NCBI GenBank assembly: GCA_018903015.1
Contig: JAHIPR010000335.1
Span: forward strand, 1-5,830
From: a bacterium
Lineage (GTDB): Bacteria > Atribacterota > JS1 > SB-45 > 34-128
DNA: 5,830 nucleotides
Reading direction: 5' to 3'
A program made the translations under genes and the position numbers. The notes below the pieces were generated by a model that made no database searches, had not been told where the DNA came from, and saw only the letters and a list, made by a program, of their open reading frames with translations. Positions 1-4,997 of this stretch are shown in pieces (positions within the stretch are counted from its first letter, which is position 1; every line of letters begins with the position of its first letter).

Positions 1-433
1 AGAAAGCAGTACCGTTAAAGAAGGAGCAAATATTGGCCCTTATGCCCATTTGCGACCCGAAACTGTAGTGGAAAAAGGAGCGAAGATAGTAAATTTTGTA
101 GAATTAAAGAAAACTATTATAGGTGAAGACAGCAAGGCCTCTCATCTAACCTATCTGGGCGACGCCATAATTGGCAAAAAGGTCAATATTGGAGCGGGGA
201 CTATAACCTGTAATTACGACGGAGAGAAAAAACACAAAACTGTAATAGAAGACGGGGTATTTATCGGAAGCAACAATTCGTTGGTAGCACCAGTAAAATT
301 CGGGAAAGATTCTTATACCGGAGCGGGTTCAACTATTATCAAGGATGTGCCTGCAGGTAATTTAGCCATTGCCCGTTCCAGACAAACGAATATTTCCGGA
401 TGGCGAAAGAAAAAGAAGAAAGATAAAAGTTAA
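1..433 (+). CDS. glmU: GlmU C-terminal acetyltransferase domain (5'-truncated by window edge)
   Basis: This is the 3' end of the bifunctional cytoplasmic enzyme that acetylates glucosamine-1-phosphate and then uridylylates it to UDP-N-acetylglucosamine, the precursor of peptidoglycan and lipopolysaccharide. The reading frame is open from base 2, so the gene begins upstream; the in-frame TTG at 50 lies inside conserved sequence and is not a start. About 143 residues are visible, all from the left-handed beta-helix acetyltransferase domain, with hexapeptide repeats throughout. Typical GlmU signatures are present: [52 protein letters not shown] and a final NISGW. The histidine at 143-145 in SHLTYLGD matches the catalytic base (E. 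coli His363). The protein ends in a lysine-rich tail ([10 protein letters not shown]), as in many GlmU proteins. The uridylyltransferase half is not in the window. prs follows after 43 bases in the same direction. Confidence 0.96.
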   Translation, partial: ESSTVKEGANIGPYAHLRPETVVEKGAKIVNFVELKKTIIGEDSKASHLTYLGDAIIGKKVNIGAGTITCNYDGEKKHKTVIEDGVFIGSNNSLVAPVKFGKDSYTGAGSTIIKDVPAGNLAIARSRQTNISGWRKKKKKDKS

Positions 434-461
434 AAATCTATAAAGGTAAATTTAAAGAGAC

Positions 462-465
462 GGAG
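462..465 (+). promoter_or_regulatory. Ribosome binding site for prs
   Basis: GGAG lies 11 bases before the TTG at 477. It supports that TTG over the alternative in-frame GTG at 498, which has no purine-rich site at a usable distance. The ATG at 466 is out of frame with prs and meets a stop within five codons. Confidence 0.5.
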
Positions 466-476
466 ATGATAGAATT

Positions 477-1439
477 TTGATATCTTATGATAAAAGAGTG
501 TTAAAAATATTCGCTGGTAATTCCAATAAAGATTTAGCAGAAGAGATATGTAAGTATTTAAATGTACCTTTAGGTCAGGCTGATGTTTCCAGATTCCCTG
601 ATGGCGAAATTAAGGTTAAGATTGAGGAAAGCGTAAGAGGTGAAGATGTTTTTATAATTCAATCTACCTGTCCGCCCACCAATGAATATCTTATGGAATT
701 ACTAATTATAATAGATGCTCTAAAGAGGGCTTCAGCGGAAAGGATTACCGCGGTAATACCCTATTACGGTTATGCCCGACAGGAGAGGAAGACCCAGCCT
801 CGTGAGCCTATTACCGCAAAGTTAGTGGCAAATTTATTGGTCTCTGCGGGAGCTAATCGAGTGCTTACTATGGATTTGCATGCTGGTCAGATCCAGGGAT
901 TTTTTGATATTCCTGTAGATCAGTTGGAAGCAGTAAACATATTATCAAATTACTTTAAAGAGAAGAATTTAGATAAGGTAGTGGTAGTTTCCCCCGATGT
1001 AGGAGGAACTGCTCGAGCCAGGGAATTTTCCGGGCGCATTAAAAAACCGATTGCTATTATCGATAAATATAGGTCGTCTTTTGATGATGTAGAAATATTG
1101 CATATAGTGGGAAAAGTAAAAGGTAGGACCGCTATTGTAGTCGATGATATCATTGATACTGCCGGTTCAATAATAAAAGGAAGTCAGGCCTTATTAAAAG
1201 CCGGGGCAGAAGAGGTTTATATTTGTGCTACTCATCCGGTATTTGCCGGTCCGGCAAAAGAAAGATTAGAAAAATCTTTGCATGATAATCTATTTAAGGA
1301 AATAGTGGTAACCAATACTATTCCAGTTGATAATGATAAGATTTTACCTGGCATTAAGGTTTTGTCGGTAGCAGAGATATTTGCCGAAGCTATTAACAGA
1401 ATTCATAATAATTTATCAATAAGTACATTATTTAAATAA
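477..1439 (+). CDS. prs: Ribose-phosphate pyrophosphokinase (PRPP synthetase)
   Basis: The enzyme transfers pyrophosphate from ATP to ribose-5-phosphate to make PRPP, which feeds purine, pyrimidine, histidine, tryptophan and NAD synthesis in the cytoplasm. The 320 residues match the usual class I length of about 310-320. Visible landmarks are FPDGEIKVKIEESVRGED (40-57), the ATP-site YYGYARQERK (96-105), DLHAGQIQGFFD with His135 (133-144), SPDVGGTARAREFS (172-185), and the PRPP-binding loop VVVDDIIDTAGS (220-231). The C-terminus VLSVAEIFAEAINRIH is also typical. The catalytic flexible loop reads IDKYRSSFDD. It keeps the lysine (197) and second arginine (199) but departs from the usual KRRPxPN pattern. 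The start is TTG 477, chosen for the GGAG upstream; a GTG at 498 would give 313 residues beginning MLKIFAGNSNK, closer to many family members, so the exact start is uncertain. It follows glmU, as in Firmicutes. Confidence 0.96.
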   Translation: MISYDKRVLKIFAGNSNKDLAEEICKYLNVPLGQADVSRFPDGEIKVKIEESVRGEDVFIIQSTCPPTNEYLMELLIIIDALKRASAERITAVIPYYGYARQERKTQPREPITAKLVANLLVSAGANRVLTMDLHAGQIQGFFDIPVDQLEAVNILSNYFKEKNLDKVVVVSPDVGGTARAREFSGRIKKPIAIIDKYRSSFDDVEILHIVGKVKGRTAIVVDDIIDTAGSIIKGSQALLKAGAEEVYICATHPVFAGPAKERLEKSLHDNLFKEIVVTNTIPVDNDKILPGIKVLSVAEIFAEAINRIHNNLSISTLFK

Positions 1440-1440
1440 A

Positions 1441-1468
1441 TAGTCGTTAGTGAATAGTGAATAGTCGT
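1441..1468. repeat. Left heptamer array (four 7-base units)
   Basis: Directly after the prs stop the sequence divides cleanly into four 7-base units: TAGTCGT, TAGTGAA, TAGTGAA, TAGTCGT. Units 1 and 4 are identical, as are 2 and 3, and all begin TAGT. The last unit overlaps the outer end of the inverted repeat by three bases. No coding function is apparent. The array resembles in form the short tandem heptanucleotide repeats described in some bacteria such as cyanobacteria; that comparison is by form only, not by sequence. Confidence 0.75.
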
Positions 1469-1538
1469 AGGGGCAGACCTTGTGTCTGCCCGTAGGACTA
1501 ATTACGCATTACTGGCAGACACAAGGTCTGCCCCTACG
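1466..1538. repeat. REP-like inverted doublet (25-bp perfect inverted repeat)
   Basis: Bases 1466-1490 are the exact reverse complement of 1514-1538, separated by 23 bases. Each arm is itself a hairpin. On the left, GGGCAGAC (1471-1478) pairs with GTCTGCCC (1484-1491) around a 5-base loop. On the right, GGCAGAC (1514-1520) pairs with GTCTGCC (1526-1532). GTAG sits at the outer foot of the left hairpin (1467-1470), and its complement CTAC at the outer foot of the right one (1534-1537). A GTAG foot plus a short GC-rich palindrome, paired in opposite orientation, is the layout of REP elements and their doublets (BIME/REPIN) mobilised by RAYT transposases. No transposase is in the window, so a non-autonomous element is inferred. 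In RNA it could fold as one long stem or as two hairpins. An intrinsic terminator is less likely because the T-run starts 15 bases past the stem. Confidence 0.8.
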
Positions 1539-1560
1539 TATTATACATTATTATTTTTTT

Positions 1561-1609
1561 TCGACATACGATATACCATTTACGCGATACGCGATACGAA
1601 ATACGAAAT
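1561..1609. repeat. Right heptamer array (seven degenerate 7-base units)
   Basis: The stretch reads as seven units in constant phase: TCGACAT, ACGATAT, ACCATTT, ACGCGAT, ACGCGAT, ACGAAAT, ACGAAAT. The consensus is ACGNNAT; the last four are two identical pairs and the first three are diverged. The array stops one base before the rplY Shine-Dalgarno (1611-1615), so it would form most of the proximal leader of the rplY message. Its unit differs from that of the left array (TAGT-type), so the two are not simple copies of one another. Confidence 0.7.
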
Positions 1610-1610
1610 C

Positions 1611-1615
1611 GGAGG
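1611..1615 (+). promoter_or_regulatory. Ribosome binding site for rplY
   Basis: GGAGG, a strong Shine-Dalgarno core, lies 8 bases before the GTG at 1624. It fixes that GTG as the start and rules out the longer frame from ATG 1480. Confidence 0.88.
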
Positions 1616-1623
1616 TTAATAGG

Positions 1624-2295
1624 GTGAAAAAACCAAAATTAAAAGTGGGATTAAGAGATAATACAGGGAAGGAAAGTAGTAAGAAATTTAGAAGAGAGGG
1701 GATGGTCCCTGGAGTATTATATTCCCCCCATGATAAAGAAAATTTAATATTAAAGGTTAAAAAAGATGAATTGTCAAAATTATTATCCGCTAAGTCGCAC
1801 GGACTCATAGATTTAGAAATAGATGATGGGAAGAAAAAAGTTAGCCGATTGGCTGTAATTAAAGATCTTCAGTATAATTCGCTAAAAAAGCAGATAGTTC
1901 ATGTTGATTTTTACGGAGTAACTTTAAAAGAAAAATTAACTTTAGAAGTCGATATTGAATTAATTGGTGAACCTATCGGGTTAAAAGAAGGAGGTATTCT
2001 GCAGGTTGAATTACGAAAAGTAGAAATAGAATGTTTACCTACTCAAATGCCAGATAGTTTAAAAGCTAACCTTAGCAGTCTTAAGGTAGGCGAACATATT
2101 TCTGTCGGAGAGATGGAAATTCCGGAGGGTGTTGAAGTATTAACTGCTCCGGATAGGATTGTTGCCGCAGTGGTTCTTCCCAGCAAGATAGAAGAAGTGG
2201 TTGAAGAAGAGGAAGAAATAGCAGAAGGAGAAGAAGGAGAAGAAAAAGCAGAAACAAAGGAAGAACCCCCTTCTTCTGCACCTAAAAAAGAATAG
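1624..2295 (+). CDS. rplY: 50S ribosomal protein L25 / general stress protein Ctc (two-domain form)
   Basis: L25/Ctc/TL5 proteins bind 5S rRNA in the large ribosomal subunit. From GTG 1624 the product is 223 residues, the length class of the two-domain TL5/Ctc form and not the ~95-residue single-domain L25 of E. coli. The N-terminal 5S-binding domain spans about residues 4-97, with LRDNTGKESSKKFRREGMVPGVLY near the start (10-33, a family hallmark) and IVHVDFYGV at its end. The C-terminal beta domain (about 100-187) holds LIGEPIGLKEGGILQ, VEIECLPTQMPDSL and PEGVEVLTAPDRIVAAVV. A strongly acidic tail follows (about 190-223), rich in Glu and including an EGE-EGE duplication from a 9-base tandem repeat (2224-2241). 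Acidic tails are common in this family. The long purine tract explains apparent open frames on the opposite strand. The gene lies 184 bases after prs, in the ctc position of the glmU-prs-ctc-pth cluster, and pth starts 25 bases later. Confidence 0.95.
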   Translation: MKKPKLKVGLRDNTGKESSKKFRREGMVPGVLYSPHDKENLILKVKKDELSKLLSAKSHGLIDLEIDDGKKKVSRLAVIKDLQYNSLKKQIVHVDFYGVTLKEKLTLEVDIELIGEPIGLKEGGILQVELRKVEIECLPTQMPDSLKANLSSLKVGEHISVGEMEIPEGVEVLTAPDRIVAAVVLPSKIEEVVEEEEEIAEGEEGEEKAETKEEPPSSAPKKE

Positions 2296-2304
2296 GACAA
2301 CAAA

Positions 2305-2308
2305 AGGA
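2305..2308 (+). promoter_or_regulatory. Ribosome binding site for pth
   Basis: AGGA, within AAAAGGA, lies 12 bases before the TTG at 2321. The closer GTG at 2311 is out of frame with pth, so the TTG, which opens directly onto the conserved KIVVGLGNPG strand, is the start. Confidence 0.55.
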
Positions 2309-2320
2309 TAGTGAGTTTTA

Positions 2321-2905
2321 TTGAAGATCGTGGTTGGCTTGGGCAATCCTGGTTCAAAATATGAATTTACCAGGCATAATATAGGGTTTAGAATAGTTGA
2401 TAATCTAGCCCGGGATATGGAAACAGAATTTAAGAAAACAAAATCCTATTACTCCTTGGTTTCCCGGGGGATGATAAATAATCATAAAGTGATGCTGGTA
2501 AAGCCGCAAACTTTTATGAATTTAAGCGGAAGAGCAGTAAATAGGGTAGTTTCTTATTATAAAATACCCTATCAAGATTTATTAATAGTGTATGATGACC
2601 TGAATTTAGAATTGGGCAAGATAAGGATTCGTAAAAAGGGGAGTGCCGGAGGCCATAAGGGGATGGAGTCGATTATGCAATATTTGAACAGCGAAGACAT
2701 CCCCCGTTTGAGAATAGGGATTGGCAATCCCTCAGTGAGTTTCAATTTTGATTGCATGTCTTATGTCCTTTCTAATTTTAACAATGATGAAGAGGATAAA
2801 ATAAAGGGAACAATAAAACTATCTACCGAGGCAATAAAGACAATAATAAAAGATGACTTTGAAAAAGCTATGAGAAAATACAATAGAAAATTAATTGAAC
2901 CATAA
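2321..2905 (+). CDS. pth: Peptidyl-tRNA hydrolase
   Basis: The enzyme cleaves the ester bond of peptidyl-tRNAs released from stalled ribosomes, recycling tRNA in the cytoplasm. The 194 residues match the family length (about 185-200). Conserved blocks are VGLGNPG (5-11, Asn9), TRHNIGF with the catalytic His19 (17-23), KPQTFMNLSG with Asn67 (61-70), VYDDLNLELGKIRIRKKGSAGGHKG with Asp92 (90-114), and RLRIGIGNP (129-137). One active-site position is unusual. The asparagine that normally follows GGH (E. coli Asn114, which helps bind peptidyl-tRNA) is lysine here (Lys113, AAG at 2657-2659). The other catalytic and binding residues are intact, so the protein is probably active. The start is TTG, since translation from it begins exactly at the first beta strand. 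The gene follows rplY closely, as in many bacteria where ctc and pth are co-transcribed. Confidence 0.96.
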   Translation: MKIVVGLGNPGSKYEFTRHNIGFRIVDNLARDMETEFKKTKSYYSLVSRGMINNHKVMLVKPQTFMNLSGRAVNRVVSYYKIPYQDLLIVYDDLNLELGKIRIRKKGSAGGHKGMESIMQYLNSEDIPRLRIGIGNPSVSFNFDCMSYVLSNFNNDEEDKIKGTIKLSTEAIKTIIKDDFEKAMRKYNRKLIEP

Positions 2906-2969
2906 TTAATAAAATTTAAATAGTTGTAAAAGAATAACAACTTTTATCTTTCAGGCTTGGGGAACAGAG

Positions 2970-3989
2970 ATGACTGAATTGAGGAAAGACCCTATAATTG
3001 ATAATTGGGTGATAATTTCTACAGGGAGAGGCAGAAGACCCTTAGATTACAAAATAAAAACAGAGGAAAAGAAAAAAGATAGCTGTGTATTTTGTGAAGG
3101 CAATGAAGGTGAAACACCCCCGGAGATATTTGCTTTTCGGAAAAAAGGTACCAGGGAAAATAGTCCGGGATGGAAAGTAAGAGTAGTATCCAATAAATAT
3201 CCTGCTTTAAAGATGGAAGAGAAGGAAGCTGCCCTGGAAAAGGCCGGAATGTTTTGGAAAATGGACGGTCTGGGAGTACACGAAGTAATAATTGAAACTC
3301 CACATCATCATAAAAATTTTGATAATTTAAGTATCAGCAATATTGTTTTAATCTTAAAAACTTATCGGCAAAGATATTTAGATTTATCCAAAGATAAAAG
3401 GATAAAATATGTTCTAATATTTAAAAATTACGGGATTGATGGAGGAGCCTCTTTGGAGCATCCTCATTCTCAGCTTATCGGTACCCCTATTATCCCCCAA
3501 AGGATAAAAGAAGAGCTAAAAGGGGCTAAAGAATATTTTGACCTTAACAGGAGATGTATTTTCTGCGATTATATAAAACAAGAGGTAAAATCTAAAGACA
3601 GATTGATAAAAGAAACAGAAAAATATGTGGCTATTTCGCCTTTTGCTGCCAGATTCCCCTTTGAAACCTGGATACTTCCTAAATATCATCATTCCAGTTA
3701 TGAGGAAACCAGCGATAATGATATTTTAAATTTAGCCAGAATAATGAAAGAAATTCTATCTAAAATAAAGAAAAAACTAAATAATCCCCCTTACAATTTT
3801 ATCATTCATACTGCACCCTCTAAAGAATTTTCTACCAGAGAATGCCCGGATTTGGATAAAAAATATCACTGGCACATAGAAATAATCCCTCGATTGACCA
3901 AAATAGCCGGTTTTGAATGGGGAACAGGATTTTATATTAACACTACTTCTCCGGAAGAAGCAGCCAGAATCTTAAATAGTATATACTAA
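2970..3989 (+). CDS. galT: Galactose-1-phosphate (hexose-1-phosphate) uridylyltransferase, GalT family
   Basis: GalT exchanges UMP between UDP-glucose and galactose-1-phosphate in the Leloir pathway through a uridylyl-histidine intermediate. The 339 residues form two tandem HIT folds. The N-terminus LRKDPIIDNWVIISTGRGRRP (4-24) is a family hallmark. A zinc CxxC (Cys39, Cys42), a His in the PHHH stretch (111-114) and His164 match the E. coli zinc site. SLEHPHSQ (161-168) carries the active-site His-Pro-His, with His166 the expected nucleophile. The second fold begins with another CxxC (196-199) and ends with HTAP (His280) and HWHIEIIPR (His300, His302), which align with the E. coli structural iron site. 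The end GFEWGTGFYINTTSPEEAA is typical of compact bacterial GalT proteins. The start ATG 2970 has a GGGGAA site 5 bases upstream. Family membership is secure; the true substrate could be another hexose-1-phosphate or an ADP-sugar, because no galK or galE is visible. pfkA follows after 30 bases. Confidence 0.88.
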   Translation: MTELRKDPIIDNWVIISTGRGRRPLDYKIKTEEKKKDSCVFCEGNEGETPPEIFAFRKKGTRENSPGWKVRVVSNKYPALKMEEKEAALEKAGMFWKMDGLGVHEVIIETPHHHKNFDNLSISNIVLILKTYRQRYLDLSKDKRIKYVLIFKNYGIDGGASLEHPHSQLIGTPIIPQRIKEELKGAKEYFDLNRRCIFCDYIKQEVKSKDRLIKETEKYVAISPFAARFPFETWILPKYHHSSYEETSDNDILNLARIMKEILSKIKKKLNNPPYNFIIHTAPSKEFSTRECPDLDKKYHWHIEIIPRLTKIAGFEWGTGFYINTTSPEEAARILNSIY

Positions 3990-4004
3990 TACTAACTAAT
4001 TATT

Positions 4005-4009
4005 GGAGG
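4005..4009 (+). promoter_or_regulatory. Ribosome binding site for pfkA
   Basis: GGAGG, a strong Shine-Dalgarno core, lies 10 bases before ATG 4020 in the short AT-rich gap after galT. It matches the GGAGG in front of rplY. Confidence 0.85.
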
Positions 4010-4019
4010 TAAAACTGTT

Positions 4020-4985
4020 ATGAAAATAAAAAAAATTGCTGTTCTTACCAGCGGGGGAGACTCCCCAGGAATGAATGCTGCTATTCGGGCAGTGGTACGA
4101 ACCGGAATATTCCATAATTTAGAGGTATTTGCTGTGGAGAGGGGCTTTGCTGGTTTAATGGAAGGACAAATTTCCCCTATGAATCAGGTATCAACAGGCG
4201 GAATTATGCAAAGAGGAGGAACTGTTCTTAAAACCTCCCGCAGTGAAAAATTTAAGACGAAAGAAGGTCTTGATATTGCTCTACAAAAACTCCGGAAATT
4301 CGATATTGATGGGTTGATAACTATCGGGGGCGATGGTACCTTACGAGGAGCTCGAGATTTAAGCGCTTTAGGACTAAAGACTATCGGAATTCCTGCTACC
4401 ATCGATAATGACCTGCCTAAAACAGATATGGCTATAGGTGTAGATACCGCTTTAAATACAGTTATTGATGCTATTGACAAAATCAAAGATACTGCTTCTT
4501 CTCATCATAGGGCATTTGTGGTGGAAGTTATGGGAAGAAATTCAGGTTATTTAGCCTTGATGAGCGGAATTGCCGGAGGAGTTGAAGTAATTCTTGTTCC
4601 GGAAATATCCTATAATTTACCGGAAATTAGTTTAAAATTAAAAGAGGGTTATCAAAGAGGAAAGACCCATTGTATTGTTGTTATTGCCGAAGGAGTAGGA
4701 AAAACCAATGAAGTAAGTAAATACTTAGAAGATAAGATTGGTTACGAAACACGGATTACTATTTTAGGTTATCTGCAAAGAGGTGGTTCACCTTCTGCCT
4801 TTGATAGAATATTAGCCAGCCGTTTAGGGGCAGCAGCGGTAGAGCATCTATTAAAAGGTGAAACATCTAAAATGGTTGGATTAATCGGGAATGAGATTGA
4901 GGCAACTGATTTAGAAGAAGTCCTTGGTCAACAGAAAACTATTAAGCAAGATCTTTATGATTTATCTTCGGTTTTAGCCAAATAA
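4020..4985 (+). CDS. pfkA: ATP-dependent 6-phosphofructokinase
   Basis: The enzyme phosphorylates fructose-6-phosphate to fructose-1,6-bisphosphate, the committed step of glycolysis. The 321 residues match the short bacterial PfkA class (E. coli 320). Blocks in order: LTSGGDSPGMNAAIRAVVR (9-27), IMQRGGTVLKTSR (62-74), ATP-binding IGGDGTLRGA (102-111), PATIDNDLPKTD with catalytic Asp129 (125-136), VVEVMGRNSGYLAL (167-180), and ETRITILGYLQRGGSPSAFDR (243-263). Glycine after GGD (Gly106) and the lack of lysine before TIDND indicate ATP, not pyrophosphate, as donor. Differences from E. coli PfkA, aligned by eye with a two-residue offset: Ala126 for Gly124, Tyr251 for the substrate-binding His249, and Gln56 for the effector-site Arg54. 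Allosteric control may therefore differ. The stop codon overlaps the mfd ribosome site, so the two genes are probably co-transcribed. Confidence 0.95.
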   Translation: MKIKKIAVLTSGGDSPGMNAAIRAVVRTGIFHNLEVFAVERGFAGLMEGQISPMNQVSTGGIMQRGGTVLKTSRSEKFKTKEGLDIALQKLRKFDIDGLITIGGDGTLRGARDLSALGLKTIGIPATIDNDLPKTDMAIGVDTALNTVIDAIDKIKDTASSHHRAFVVEVMGRNSGYLALMSGIAGGVEVILVPEISYNLPEISLKLKEGYQRGKTHCIVVIAEGVGKTNEVSKYLEDKIGYETRITILGYLQRGGSPSAFDRILASRLGAAAVEHLLKGETSKMVGLIGNEIEATDLEEVLGQQKTIKQDLYDLSSVLAK

Positions 4986-4989
4986 AGGA
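4984..4989 (+). promoter_or_regulatory. Ribosome binding site for mfd, overlapping the pfkA stop
   Basis: AAAGGA overlaps the last two bases of the pfkA TAA and lies 8 bases before TTG 4998. It favours that start over the in-frame ATG at 5022, whose nearest AAAGGA (5001-5006) is 15 bases away. Confidence 0.6.
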
Positions 4990-4997
4990 CGAAAATA

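Larger units (their letters stand above)
1440..1623. other. Repeat-filled intergenic region between prs and rplY
   Basis: This 184-base gap is the only long non-coding stretch in the window. It contains, in order, the left heptamer array, the REP-like inverted doublet whose loop includes ATTACGCATTAC, an AT-rich spacer, a run of eight T (1554-1561), the right heptamer array, and the rplY Shine-Dalgarno. An in-frame ATG at 1480 would extend rplY upstream through the palindrome, but it encodes no L25-like sequence and lacks a ribosome site. No convincing promoter could be picked out against the AT-rich background. Confidence 0.75.

Noticed and set aside
50..433. A short separate acetyltransferase gene starting at TTG 50
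   Set aside because: The frame is open to the left edge and the upstream residues match GlmU (GPYAHLRP), so this is the end of a longer gene.
950..1153. Open frame on the - strand inside prs (a similar one lies inside pfkA at 4184-4486)
   Set aside because: Both are shadows of strongly conserved genes on the + strand with no recognisable protein features.
1540..1575. Promoter-like TATTAT/TATACA hexamers before rplY
   Set aside because: The region is AT-rich and repetitive, and no matching -35 hexamer at 16-18 bases could be found.
1480..1623. Upstream extension of rplY from ATG 1480
   Set aside because: It starts inside the palindrome, has no ribosome site, and its residues are translated repeat sequence unlike L25. 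GTG 1624 has GGAGG at the right distance.
2043..2357. Open frames on the - strand opposite the rplY tail, rich in Leu/Ser/Phe
   Set aside because: They are reverse readings of the GAA/GAG-rich acidic tail; the composition is low-complexity and no ribosome site or family motif is seen.
2922..2951. Possible terminator after pth: 6-bp stem AGTTGT/ACAACT with a T-rich tail
   Set aside because: The stem is short with only two G-C pairs and a 9-base loop; it is not distinguishable from the AT-rich background.
3980..4004. ACTAAT/ACTAACT repetition before pfkA, similar to the ACTAATTA in the palindrome loop
   Set aside because: Only an 8-base match in AT-rich DNA and no sustained period of 7; probably chance.
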